Below, in pieces: positions 50,707 through 63,850 of a stretch of DNA of 64,000 bases. The notes under the pieces were generated by a model. It worked only from the letters and a program-made list of their open reading frames with translations, was not told where the DNA came from and ran no database searches. The stretch is from Nephromyces sp. MM_2019 (Eukaryota > Apicomplexa > Aconoidasida > Nephromycida): contig JADHZB010000486.1 of the NCBI GenBank assembly GCA_015657535.1, forward strand, positions 27,732-91,731, written 5' to 3'. The position numbers and the translations under genes were made by a program. Each line of letters starts with the position of its first letter. Position 1 is the first letter of the stretch.

Positions 50707-53700
50707 ATGAATCTTTCTATAGCAACCCTTGATTCGCTAATTGAATCCAAATCAATCAATGAGCCAACTAACTCAGCATCATCTACCCAAACAGAAAATC
50801 TAACAAGAGGCAAGTTACCTGAACTCTCAGATGACCCCCTTCCTAATAATGAGGCGGGACAACAAACTTCTCCCTATCTTCCTAGGCTGCTAAAGTCTGT
50901 TATAAATTTAGTAAAAACTTCTAACACACTACCTACTGGTGAGGAATTTTCTCTTCGATCGACAAGGTTTCCCTGTCTTCTGAATTCTGCCCATCAATCT
51001 TTGAATAGCACCTTCAATAAACTTTTGAATTATCTTGAAGTACCTATTAGCTCACAGGACTCGAATAATTCCTTAGATTACTATTACCAAGAATTTGAAG
51101 CATTTAAGGACCTGTTAGAACTTGCTTCAAACAAAATGGACTATGGGCTTGAAATTCATAACAATCACCCTGACGAAGATATTCGTGGTCTAGCTAGTTT
51201 ACAGAACACTTCCTCTGAAGTTACTAAAGATGAGAAAGTTGAAAAAAATTTTGGAGCCCACTCAATGATAAGTACCATATTGAATCTCCCTAGTTTAAAT
51301 AAACCTAGCCTTGAAGAAATCCACAATGCAACAAAAGGGAGACCTCAATATAATTGGATCCATCTTATTGATAACTTTAGAACATACTTTATACCCAGAC
51401 TGAAATATAAGCCACATTCATTAACACCATTAAATCTAGATGAAGATTTAAATTCCAACGACAAAACAATTAACGAAGAAGTTAATCCACAAGAATCATT
51501 TACAATTAATACACAAGCTAATATGAACACTGGAAACAAAAGACCACCTCATAGCCCAAACTTTCACCCATTTAAAGACGAAATACAGGCTATGAAATGG
51601 CATATTCAAAGTTCAGCAGGTATAATTTTTAATCATTAATTGAAAATATCAATAATTTTAATCTTACTTATACAGCACTAATTAAATTCTTAAGTGTTTT
51701 TTTTTCCATATCACTGAAACATAATAATTTCTTTATTTTCTTAAATCTATCAATTTGGTACAACAGATATAGATACCAGTATGAGTAAAAATGACCTATT
51801 CACAGCTAATATAGCACTTTCACAGCCTATCCTACCATTACAATTAGAAGACACGCCTCTCATTTTGGTAAAAACCCAGGCAGAGCTAAAAGAGATGATT
51901 CAGGAAATAAATAATGGTAATAGAATCTATTTCTATATTAATTCATGAGTCGCTAACCTTAAGCATGACATTTTCCAGGTGATAACCCTGTCATTGGTAT
52001 TGATTTGGAACATCATAGTTATAGAACATATAGAGGCTTTGTTTGTCTCATTCAAATCAGTTCGAGGTAAGTGTCTCAAAGATTTATCAAAGCTTTCACT
52101 CGAAATTTTAATAAATAAACTCTTGAGCAGCCTATAAGCATCTTTCTTTACTTGATCTTATAGTCAACATCTTACGAATTTTTTTCTATTGGATTTTGAG
52201 CTTATAACAATATTGAATCTTTACTATTCTATTTTAGGAGAAAAGATTGGATTATCGACCCTTTCGAGATATTCGAGGAACTTACAGAACTGAATCAAAT
52301 AACAGCAAATCCCGCAGTTTTGAAAATTTTCCATGGCTCTGCTCATGATATTTTATGGCTTCAGGTAAATCACTTAGTTTTAAGCTAGCTTATATATATG
52401 CACATCTTTTTATATTTCTAAATACTACCCCTACTCTTTAAATATTTGTTACTTATTTCACTAATTAGAATGTAACACCTGAATCATCTCTACATATTTA
52501 TTAATCTAAATATTCATATCAGAAAGATTTTTCCGTTTATGTAGTCAATTTATTTGACACATACCAAGCAGCTAGAGTACTGGAAACACCCAATGGTTTT
52601 TCACTATCTAATTTACTTTCCATTTATTGCCAAGTTAAGGCAGAAAAGCAATACCAATTATCTGATTGGCGAGTTAGACCACTCAAGCAAAACTTGATTC
52701 ATTATGCACGTTCCGATTCCCACTATCTACCTTATATCTATGATGTGATGAAAAACCAACTTCTAACTAAAGTCCGCATGGATGGTTTCAAACTTGATCT
52801 ACCTGATGATTTAGAATCTCTTCAAGTTACTCATCTAGGGAGGACACTTTTTCAAAGAGTGTGTCAATCAAGCAGGGAAATGTGCCTGAAACGATACACT
52901 GATATGACATTCACTCCAGCCGAGAAGGCTTACTCTTTATATAAATCTTTCGGTAAATCTCTATCTCCTGATTCTCATTTTGCTATGGTGAGTTGAATTT
53001 TCCATAGGCTATAACTATCGCCACATACATACTCTTCCTTCTATATATGAGATAAAATTTTTATCTAGAATACAACCCTTTTATGGTTTTCATATACTTT
53101 GCTACAAATCAGCTCAATTTGATTACCTGGCGCGATCATCTTGCAAGATCACTTGATGAATCTTGGCAATATATAATGAAAGATGAATTTATCCTTCGTA
53201 TAGCTATAAACGTAAGCTTCCCCAAGCTAAATTTATCAGAGTTTTGTTTTATTCTACAGTTTTATTATTAAATTTCTATTCACACAAAAATCAAAATTCA
53301 ATACCACATCAGAAACCCACAAGCTATCAAGAACTATCAAACTTATTTCACCCTATGGGGCCTATCATGAAGAAATATTCAAGAGAAATACTTCAGCAAG
53401 TTGTGGTAACTAGTTTATAAAGACATTTTAAATACATAGCTTGAACTTATTATTTTTGAATCTACCTTAACATTGCATACACATAGAACTCCTTAATCGG
53501 GGCACAAATGCTTTAATCTAATCCTTTTTTATTCACTAGACTGGTGTAGCACATCCTGACTTTCTGAATTCGCCTGATATCCCTCCCAAAGCATCTCAAT
53601 CCTCGATTAATTCATTCAACCTTGCTCCTGTTAGTAACTTTAACGACCAACCTTGCAACAATAAGGAAACTATCCAAAGCCACAGTGATTTAACTCTCGA

Positions 53701-54812
53701 AAATAAAAATCATAATCCCTACACAACCTCTACTCAAGCAGAAGTGAAGGCTTCATATAACAATGAAGATATTCCAGAAGGAATATCACTAACACATGAA
53801 TTATTACATCAAGACTCCTTCAAATCAGAAGTTAAAACCCCTGAAAGTGATGTCGAATCTAATGAATCTGTTGATGAAAGTAATAGCATGGACCTGTTAG
53901 TATCACCAATAACACATGGTATATTTTATTTCACACTTCTTTATTAATGAATAAATAATAAATAACTTTAATATTTGTGCCTTCCAAAGACTCTACAATG
54001 AATGGCCTAGAAGAACATTTGTTTACTCGCTCATATGATCAATTTCTGGTATGCTCATAAAAAGTCACATAATACAGCACTATAATAAATTATCTTAAAT
54101 TGCTTTTGTAAAAATAATACAGAATAACAATGACCCCAAATCGAAAATTTTGGCCTCAGAAGTGTATAATCTCCTCAAGGTCAATTTCTCAAAGAATTCA
54201 TGGTTTCTACCTACAACTCAAGATAAGGTGAACATCCAAAATTATCCTTCTATCCCTAAAAATATTAATACTTCATTATATCTTATACCCCAGGATTATT
54301 ATATAGAGAAAGCCCCAAATGAGAATGAAATAAAACAAGACTTACAGATTAATGACATTGTTAGCTCTATCGCAGAATTCTCTAAACAAGCTCAAAAAGC
54401 CGAAAATTACACCACACATATTAATGAAGAATCTCAAATTAAATTGAATCCTCAATCAGATCCTCTTGGTAGCGAAAAGATTATGAAAGATACAATCTTG
54501 GGAAAATACAAGCAAAGCAACACTCTAGAAAGAATTAAAAAAAAAGGTAGAAAACTTCCTGATGGTCAACATGACCATCCGAAAGCTCAAAAATATGACC
54601 ACGATACCACCAATGATAGCGTCATTAAGGATAGTAGCAAATTAAATAAAAGAGTATTTAAAACTAACTTTCGTAGCTCTGAAGCTCAGTGGATGCCTGC
54701 AGCATTTATAGATCCCTCAAAACATGATTATTACACCCAGGACTCTTTCGTTAAAAACAACAAGATGAAAACAATTAAGAAACCAAAATCCCTAGGCTCA
54801 AGGCGAAATTAG
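50707..54812 (+). CDS. RRP6: RRP6 / EXOSC10, nuclear exosome 3'-5' exoribonuclease
   Basis: The nuclear RNA exosome's distributive exoribonuclease, trimming 5.8S rRNA, snoRNAs and aberrant transcripts. Ten exons (50707-51619, 51767-51916, 51979-52066, 52238-52364, 52523-52987, 53113-53211, 53313-53405, 53540-53918, 53990-54048, 54123-54812) join in phase to 1020 residues. A long N-terminal part corresponds to the PMC2NT region that binds the RRP47/C1D partner. The DEDDy domain is intact: [16 protein letters not shown] with Asp363 and Glu365, [12 protein letters not shown] with Asp421, and YARSDSHYL with the last Tyr/Asp pair; [12 protein letters not shown] is diagnostic. An HRDC domain follows ([14 protein letters not shown]). 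The C-terminal 350 residues are polar and Lys-rich, as in the exosome lasso. The ATG at 50707 is the first in frame. Confidence 0.95.
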
Positions 54813-55212
54813 CCAACCTGGAAACCAATCTTTGGAACACTCTTTTTAAACATATAAAATCTTTTGTTAAGAAAATAGCAATAAATTTCCAGAATAATAG
54901 ATTCACTTCGAAAATAATTTGAATTTATTGACCTTATTCAATAACACACAAAAATCATTCAATAACAAATTAATGTGAACCTGTTGATATTATAAAGGAG
55001 CAAACTAAATTTATAATAATATAATAACTGATTTTACACTTAAAAAAGTACTTTCGAAAGTTTTTCTGATTAATTATTATTAAGTTTTTTTCTAATTCGT
55101 TAAATATTTTTTAGAATACCCTAAAATATGTGAAAGGTTTAAGCTCCTGCTTAGAATTAACTTATAAGACTTGAAAGTAAAAGATATTAAAAGAAACAAC
55201 TCAAGACTCAGT
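54813..55212. other. Convergent intergenic region
   Basis: Spacer between the 3' ends of RRP6 and MND1. It should hold both polyadenylation regions; no other feature is visible. Confidence 0.6.
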
Positions 55213-56216
55213 TTATGGACTATTGTCACTTTTGTCGGATTTACAGGATGCTTGACTAAAAACTTCAACATCTGTATCACTTAGATCATCGATCTCACGT
55301 GGTCTAAAATACAATTAAAAATTTTTCAAGATTTTTTGCATTTATTTGCTATATTACATTCCAAATTGCTCATTTATAGCTTTTTCACTGAGGCCAGAGC
55401 GATTTTTTATCCATTGCCTAACAGAGATAATATTATCTGTCCATCTTGATGATTGATAAATCAATACAAGTCAATTGATAAACGAATTCAATTTCAATTA
55501 ACCTTTGAACAGCTTCATGGGCTATTTTTGAATCATCGTATAATTTTCCTATTCTCTCTGGAGAATTTTCATTCAGCATAGATATTTCTTCATTAATAGT
55601 TCTCAATTTATTTTCAGACATTTGGAGTCTATCAACGCTGTACTCTTCAATCTATTTGTTTATATTGTTATTTTCTTTATACAATGGAATTTTTATTTTA
55701 GCTCGACCTTTTCTTTGCTTTCTTCTTTTTCTAACTTAAGAGTATCTAATTTCTCTTGCTCGAGCTCTATTTCTTTTTGTAAGGAAATATTTTTTGAGCT
55801 TAAGTCAAATTAATATTCAAATAAACTTGGGAAAAGGAAAAATTTTACCTTAAGATATCAAGTTTCATATTTAGATTGTGACTAGTATTAGCTTGTAAAG
55901 ACCTAATATAGGGTTTATACTGCATTCGAAAAAATATAATGTTTAATCTTACCAATATATGTTTTGTTGACCAATTTTATCTTGGAGTACTAAATCATCA
56001 TCAATAATAGACTGTAAAACCTCTTTGGTAAACTTTCAGAATAGTTTTGTAAAAACTGAAGCACTCCTACAAACCTTTAATTGCTTGTGGAACTATTCCC
56101 GACTTTTTTCCTAGAGTCTCAATTTCTTTGAAGATATAAAACTCATTGTTTTTCCTCATTGCACCCAATAACCTTTCTCTCTTTTGAGCGAAAGTAACTC
56201 CTTTGGTTTTAGTCAT
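55213..56216 (-). CDS. MND1: MND1, meiotic recombination factor
   Basis: The partner of HOP2 in the complex that stimulates DMC1/RAD51 strand invasion in meiosis. Seven exons (56075-56216, 55953-56022, 55849-55902, 55708-55798, 55503-55651, 55358-55444, 55213-55303) join in phase to 227 residues, against about 205-220 in the family. The N-terminal winged helix reads KGVTFAQKRERLLGAMRKNN..., then the hallmark EVLQSIIDDDLVLQDKIG and IYW. The middle is a coiled coil rich in Lys/Glu/Leu, followed by HEAVQRWTDNI...QWIKNRSG and the final FGIPREIDDL capping helix. The donor at 55707 (GTCGAG) is weak but required by phase. Its presence implies a sexual cycle in this organism. It converges on RRP6. 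Confidence 0.93.
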
Positions 56217-57345
56217 ATTTTAAAGCTAAGTTTGAACTAGGAAGTTGAATTTATAAACCGGTTGATTCTTATATGAATAGGTTATAGATACAAAAAAATA
56301 ATCGAAAAATTTCAAACCAATATAAAATAGCTTTGAAGTGTAGGTACAGATGAATTAACGAAAGAAAAAAAGAAAATTATCGAACAATCTATATAGATCT
56401 ATATTGTTTATGTAAATAAATAATTTTAAAATTATATTGACTGTTGTTTTCCATTTTTAATATTTCTAATGACCTTATCTTGTTGCTTTATATCCAATTA
56501 AGCAACACATGTCTATGAAAAAAGGTGGCCTCCCAACTTAATATAAATACTCTTATGGGAAAGACTTAAAACTTCACAAATTGAGTACTGCATCTGATAA
56601 TCGTTTAAGGGTAAAAATAAGAATCAGAGTTCAAAGTAGCCAATAGAAAATAATAATTGATTGGGTACTTTTGACAGATGGAAGAAATTAAAAAGTAAAA
56701 AGTTATGATGTACAACTAAAATATCTTTAAATAAATTGTAGTGAATATATTTACATTTTTAACATAATACTTCATTGATTAGCTACAGGAATGCAGGCTA
56801 TTAAACATTTATTATTTAGTTAAAGTACAAGCTAAGTTGTTCAATTTTAAAGTTGCAAACCATTCATAGGACTTATTATTTTAATATAAAATATGCAAGT
56901 TAGAAACACTAATACATAAGATACTTTTTAATAGTTATATATAAATAATAAGTAATTATCTAGAGTGTTGAAAATTAATTTTAAAGCTCTTGAGCTGTGA
57001 TACTTATTTATTCTCAGCTATCTTCATTTATATAACATGAAGGTAAACACTCCGAGGAGAATTGTCGAATATGAATCAAAGAAATATTTTACTCAAATTA
57101 GAAAACTATAAAACACCTTCTCACCTTTATTAGAGTGAAAATATTCACTAAATTTGATTAGCAACTTTAAATATGAATGAAATATATAGATGGATATCCT
57201 TTTCATTTGAAATAAGAAACAACTTAATCCTTTTTAAGTATTAGTAATATAATGTTGGCCTGAACAAGATATAATCACTTTTATGCCTTAGATTCACTTC
57301 ACCAATATAAAACTCACCCAACTAAGCTGTGAAAGTTGATTAAGT
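56217..57345. promoter_or_regulatory. Divergent intergenic region (putative two-way promoter)
   Basis: The spacer lies between the starts of MND1 (-) and the INTS4-like gene (+). It is A+T-rich; I see no coding frame, RNA gene, repeat or known promoter element. Confidence 0.45.
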
Positions 57346-59597
57346 ATGAAAAGGCACTACTCAGGCCTCCAACACAATTCCTCTCAAGCCAAGTCTGAGA
57401 ATGATATAATAACAAAGCTATTTGAAGCGCTTGAGTAAGTTAAACAACATCTTAGATAGTAGTATGGATTATTGTTTAATAAAAATAACTGAAAAATTTA
57501 AATTTGAATAATATCATTAGCTTTTTTGGAATTGAAAAACTCATTGAGTTTATAATGATAAACCTTAGATAACAAATCAAGTATCAAGTTATTTCTCAAA
57601 TCCTTTTTTACACTAAAAAATTTCATTTTCATTCTCAAGGTTACTATCCCAGACTATTGAGGTGATCCGTGGGGATTTTTTGAATTCGACATTACACATT
57701 GCAATTGAGATTCTTTCTAAAATATGCCAATGGATATGTCCAGACTCCTTCTACAATTGGCAATTGCTACTCAAGTCAATAGGAGTAAGAAACTTTGCTC
57801 AAACAAGCTCTCAGAAATTGTTTACACTACCATTTCCCCAACATAAATCCCAAGAGCAATCACTTATGGAATCGATATCTTTACTTCTGATAGGAGTTCT
57901 CAAGACTTTACACAATTTAGATACTCAAACAGGCAAATTAGTAACTGAGCTTTGTTCTTTAATGTACATATTACTCGATAGTTTAAGTAGGACGAATTTA
58001 AAAACTTCTAACAAGCCCTTCAATGACTTTAAAATTGATATTACTAACCAACCTGACAACAAGAGATCAAGAACAAACGATAAGGGTAAATATCATAGTG
58101 ATCTCCAAACATATTATGAAACTCCCAAACCCAAAGCATCACAAACTAACTATTCACATAATTCATCATTTGCGGGAAATGCACTATTTGAATTGATCAA
58201 TCCTACAACTCTTAAGAGATGTATTTACATTACATTAGTTTCATTATCTGGTTAGTTAGATAAATTTATACAATTTCTTATTGAAAAATTTACATTAAAT
58301 ACATAAAAAAGCGCTTTAATCGAATTGATACCAATTTTTTTATTAAAAATATCCAAATCACAAACTAACTTATTTTCCTAAATCAGGTGATAGTACAAAT
58401 GAAGTTAGGAAATCTGCTATTTTATCTATTTTTTTCATTTTGGATAAAAGTTATGAAACTGAAATAGTTCGAGCATTGACTAAGCCATTATTTCCCCCTG
58501 AAAAATTCCCAATAAATTTATTACAAAAACAAAGTTTTATGTCTTTGCTACATAAAAATATTAACGAACAGAGGATAGAGATTATAAATATTTTACTCTC
58601 TTCTACACCACCTTTTGGGTATAGCTAAAATAAATATATATTTTACTTAAATCATAACCTAGACTAATATAGAAAAAGTATCTTAATATTTTAATATTTA
58701 TGAATTATGATATACACTGTACACATATAATAATGATAATTACTTCTCTTTTGACAGTTGGATATTGAAGTTCTTTGATGATTTCGAAGAAGGTATACGC
58801 TATGCAACATTCCGTATGATAAAGAAATCATTAAATTGTTTCTCGGAAAACCAAACATGTTAGCTTACTAACATATTTGTAATTATTTAATATATATATT
58901 TATAATCATTTTTTCAATTTGTAGTTATAAATTTGATTTCTCAATATCTATTTGATTCTGTTATGGAAGGTTCATTCACAGTTAGGCAACAAATCCTAGA
59001 GGTAAAATTCAGTTGTTTACATTTATTTCAATTTCTATATAAACTTGTTGACATAGATTAATTAACATATTTTTACAATATATATATATTTAATCATTGA
59101 AGATTTTTTTTTTTTCATTTCCAATCTTAAAAGATTTCTTTCTATTTATATATGTATGGATTAAATTTAAAATATTTCTTTCGATTTATATATATATATT
59201 AATTAAATATAATTAAAATAATTAATATGTAAAAAAAATATGCACACACTAGAGTATTAAAATATTATCAAGAATTCGACCTATCAATGAAGGATTATAC
59301 CGAAAATCTATCGCACCGCTACTTAATGACAATGATATAAAAACAAGGTAAAAATAAAGTATATTAATTTCATTCTTAAATATATATTTACACATAGTAT
59401 ATATTCCTTGAATTATTAAGCATATATTATTCAACAATTTAAATAAACTTTAATATCTAACATTGAACGTTTATATAAGGTCCTTATATCATCATTGATA
59501 ATATATTTATTTATACACACACATATCAACATCACATATCATATATATATATATATATATATACAATTTTTTATACACACACATATCAACCTTACAA

Positions 59598-59634
<37 letters not shown>

Positions 59635-62600
59635 AATCCTTCATAACAGGAAATCTTTATTGAAATTTATAGCACAGTGTAAGTACAGCTCATCTAAAAC
59701 TCTTAAAACAGTTTTTCAATCTATCATTGATCAGCCCTTTGTTCAAAATGAGAAGAAATTAATTTTGATGACACTCAACAAAATTAGCATAGCACACACA
59801 CACTTGCTCAAAAAAACATTTTCTCATCTAAGCAACTTCAATAGCCTGTAAACATATACACATAATAAAAAAATATTATATATATATATCAATCTATATA
59901 AACATTTATTTATTCTCAATTCATCACTAAACACACACATACACAGTTTCAATAGTCTTTAATATATAAATATATATACATATATATATTTTGTATATAT
60001 TGATCTATATATATATATATAATCATATGTTTATTCTTTATTCATCTACACACATACATAAATATAAATTCCATAACCTGTAAAACATATATATATATAT
60101 ATAAACCTTTATATATATTCTCAACACACACACACACACACACACATATTCACACATCTCAAATTTTTTTTTTTTTTAGCCGATTGGTTACATCATTTGA
60201 TAAACGTTTGGAGAATTTTACAGAATTTGCATTACGACTATTTATTTCATTTCCAACCAAATTAAATGAAAATCATCGATACACATTACCCCTTGAAATT
60301 CAACATCATCTATTATATTTACATTTAAATTTCCCAGATTTTATATCATTATCAGATGTAAATACACTTGACCAATTAAATCAATATATATATTCAACTT
60401 CTACCTTATTACAAGCACCTTCAAATAATATATTTGATATAACAAGGATGTTAAAATCAACAAATTGGTATAATATACATAATTTACCACCCTATCGTTA
60501 CAAATTTGCAATAGATGATTTCTATATATTATCAATGTGTAAATCATTACATAGTAAAGATATAAATAAATTTAATAGGTTAACAAGTGATTTATTTATA
60601 CCTACAAGAACTATATATAGTCAACTCAGAGATGAATTATATTGTAATCAATTTAAACGTTGGAATATAGAAATCTTTAAGAAAACGCCTAATATTTGTT
60701 TATCAATTTGGATGAAATTATTTATATTTCATCGTTTAACATTTACGAGTAAGATATCTCAAGATGATGTAATTAATGATTATCATCTTACACATCAACC
60801 AAAAATTATCAATTGTACATTATTTCTAAATAATCATGGTGATATGAATTCATATATAAAAAATCATAAATTATTTGATGTAGATACACTTGTTATTGAT
60901 GAAATTAATCCAAATATGGCTAATATACATCTTACAAATGATAAATATATACATGATATCCATCACACATCTGAAATCAACTCAAATAAGAGAAATAATA
61001 ATAATAACACACATAATATACATAAGAATACATATTTACACACAAGAAATAATAATACAACAAAAGAATCACACATAATAAATACACATTCAGAAATAAA
61101 TAATCATCATAATGATCATACACACACACATACATTATTTGATACATATTATGAAACACAACAAATTAATACACTTTGGTTACACACTGTACAAAATAGT
61201 TTATCTAGTTATATTTCACTACCATTACCATTATCTGAATTATCTCTAGCTATACACACATATACAAAAACAAAGAAATCAGATGATCCACTTATACCAT
61301 TACCTATACCAACAAATCTTACACATTTTACATTAACTCAAAATAATACACAAAATTCTTTTAGATCTTACACACAACCAATTAATCATAAACAAGATAT
61401 ATACAAACGATATATACAAACATCATACACACATAATAAAAACAATAAACAACAACTTATCAATACAACACATACACCTACACAGTTATATACAACAACA
61501 TTAACAACTACACACACAAATAAAAATTACACATCACATCATTTGATAAGTTTTGATACACGTTATATACCTTTACACATACCTAATAATCTAACCTTTA
61601 ATGAATTAACTTCAACACTTATTAATCCAGGTAATTGTCTACCCAATGAAATGTGTAATACAATATTATTAAATAATGAAAATACACCCCATTTAACACA
61701 ATTTAATACACATTTTGGTACTCATATTAATATACACATTTCATATACAATTTCTATGAATTTGAATAAGTATGAAGATGTGTTTAATGAATTCCCCCCA
61801 TCTATAACCAAACTTATATTATCAACAGTTATTGGTGTGTATATATCTAAACCAATCCCAATTTCAAAAAAATATAATAAACAAACTATACAACAATATA
61901 AACGTAGAAATTTATATAATTTAACCAAATTAATTGAACCTACAACTTTTATAAATACACACACACCTTATCATCAACAAGATATACATAAATCTACACA
62001 CACACCTCATCAACAAGATATACATCAATCTACACACACACCTCATCAACAAGATATACATCAATCTACACACACACCTCATCAACAAGATATACATCAA
62101 CAGATACACACAAATAACAAACACACTAAATGTAATAATGATATAATGGATTATGATAAATTTCAATTTATAACTATCCCTTATAAGTTTTGGAAAATGT
62201 GTAAAAATTCAAATAATAATAATACAATTACATTAGATGCACATATGGATCTACCTATTAATTACACACATTCTACATCTTCTCCTATTCCAGGTTAAAA
62301 CACATACACATTTTATTAATTAAATACTATAATTATATATATTGACACACATAAATTATATATTCATATTATATATACACAGGCATACATATATACACAC
62401 AATTGATATATAGTTACATATATATATACATACACACTTAATAATGATAAAATAACATTTCTAAATAACGTATTAATAATGTATGTGTGTGTATAAATAA
62501 TTATATTTTATATAAAAATGTGTACACATTTTTAATATAACCATTTTCCCCACTAATTTTTTTTTTCAGTTTATTTTATGGGCTTTGTTAATTGTGTACG

Positions 62601-63399
62601 ATCATCATCCAAATTAATGAAGGAAGTTGAATCAACAAATACACTGGTGTGTGTGTGTATATGTTAATATGTGTGTGTGTATGTTAATATGTGTGTGTGT
62701 ATGTTAATATGTGTGTGTGTATGTTAATATGTGTGTGTGTGTGTGTTAATATGTGTGTGTGTGTGTTAATATGTGTGTGTGTGTGTTAATATGTGCGTGT
62801 GTATGTTAACATGTGTGTGTGTGTGTTAATATGTGTGTGTGTATGTTAATATGTGTGTGTGTATGTTAATATGTGTGTGTGTGTGTGTTAATATGTGTGT
62901 GTGTGTGTTAATATATGTGTGTGTGTGTTAATATGTGCGTGTGTATGTTAACATGTGTGTGTGTGTGTTAATATGTGTGTGTGTATGTTAATATGTGTGT
63001 GTGTTTTTTTTAATGTGTGTGTGTTTTTTTTTTAATGTGTGTATTTATGTTAATATGTGTGTATTTATGTTAATGTGTGTGTGTTTTTTTTAATGTGTGT
63101 ATTTATGTTAATGTGTGTGTGTGTTTTTTTTTAATGTGTGTGTATTTGTGTTAATGTGTGTGCCTTTATGTTAATGTGTGTGTGTGTGTATATGTGTTAC
63201 AACGTGTTTGTAGATATTTACCGTGCTTGTGAGTGTATGTGTTTTTCTATATAGGTGATTTTGTATTTGTGTGTATGATTTCCTTTTATAAATTGTTTAT
63301 TAAACTTCAATTTTATGATTTTCATTTATATTGATTTAGATACCAGTGACACCCATGAAAAATACATGGATACACCCTAAACTTAATTATAGAAATTGA
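57346..63399 (+). CDS. INTS4: INTS4-like Integrator complex subunit (HEAT repeats)
   Basis: INTS4 is the HEAT-repeat scaffold of the Integrator cleavage module, holding INTS9-INTS11, the snRNA and nascent-RNA endonuclease; it is the counterpart of symplekin. Ten exons (57346-57434, 57640-58250, 58387-58618, 58758-58858, 58925-59001, 59253-59347, 59650-59847, 60180-62293, 62570-62646, 63340-63399) join in phase to 1217 residues. The best match is around residues 385-460: VRQQILESIKILSRI followed by LLNDNDIKTRKSLLKFIAQC and LKTVFQSIIDQP, with INTS4 spacing. The C-terminal PINYTHSTSSPIPVYFMGF resembles the INTS4 end. Between these the 704-codon exon carries Thr/His/Asn-rich low complexity (about residues 730-950) and four copies of a 12-residue repeat (about 1061-1109). 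Symplekin is the alternative, less likely. Confidence 0.75.
59509..59632. repeat. Tandem duplication of about 60 bp with AT runs, in an INTS4 intron
   Basis: Two adjacent units each begin TTTATACACACACATATCAAC (first 20 bases: TTTATACACACACATATCAA) and end in a long AT dinucleotide run (59541-59563 and 59601-59632). They lie inside the intron between exons 6 and 7 of the INTS4-like gene. The pair looks like slippage or unequal exchange at the AT tract. Confidence 0.85.
59860..60178. repeat. AT and CA simple repeats filling an INTS4 intron
   Basis: The intron before the 2.1-kb exon is almost entirely AT and CA simple sequence: AT runs near 59878-59890, 60008-60021 and 60088-60102, and a CA run at about 60125-60146, ending in a pure T tract before the acceptor at 60178-60179. 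Confidence 0.85.
61957..62100 (+). repeat. Coding minisatellite, 36-bp unit, about four copies
   Basis: Inside the large INTS4-like exon a 36-bp unit repeats at 61996-62031, 62032-62067 and 62068-62100, with a diverged copy at 61957-61995. Being a multiple of three it keeps frame and encodes STHTPHQQDIHQ per unit. The second and third copies are identical at DNA level, which points to recent expansion. Confidence 0.92.
62647..63200 (+). repeat. GT-rich minisatellite inside the last INTS4 intron
   Basis: The intron between the last two exons begins directly with GT repeats: the donor GT is the first dinucleotide of the array. Units of about 20-24 bp have the form TATGTTAATATGTGTGTGTG. A higher-order period of about 142 bp is visible: a marker variant ATGTGCGTGTGTATGTTAAC occurs at 62791 and again at 62933 with near-identical surroundings. 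After about 63000 the units gain T-runs (GTTTTTTTTAATG) and decay. Confidence 0.93.
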
Positions 63400-63409
63400 A
63401 ATACTTAGT

Positions 63410-63850
63410 ATAGACCACACACACATTATACACACTCACACACATTATACACACTCACACACATTATACACACTCACATACGTTAAACATACACACACAC
63501 ACATTATACACACTCACATACGTTATACACACTCACACACATTATACACACTCACATACGTTAAACATACACACACACACATTATACACACTCACACACA
63601 TTATACACACTCACATACGTTATACACACTCACATACGTTATACACACTCACACACATTATACACACTCACATACGTTAAACATACACACACACACATTA
63701 TACACACTCACACACAATATACACACTCACACACATTATACACACTCACATACGTTATACACACTCACATACGTTATACATACACTCACACACATTATAC
63801 ATACTCACACACATTATACAAAATTACACATACATATTATACACACATAC
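63410..63850 (+). repeat. CA-rich minisatellite downstream of INTS4
   Basis: The array starts about 15 bases after the INTS4-like stop codon, so it likely lies in the 3' UTR or terminator region. The unit is about 21 bp, ACACACATTATACACACTCAC, with variants ATACGTTATACACACTCAC and ATACGTTAAACATACACAC; the GTTAAACAT variant recurs at about 63482, 63560 and 63676. Its strand composition is the complement of the GT array in the intron upstream. Confidence 0.93.

Noticed and set aside
61722..62166. Minus-strand frames with repeated peptide
   Set aside because: Shadows of the 36-bp coding repeat of the INTS4-like exon on the + strand.
62647..63850. Telomere or CRISPR array
   Set aside because: Units are degenerate GT/CA minisatellites without spacers and without a telomere-type G-cluster repeat.
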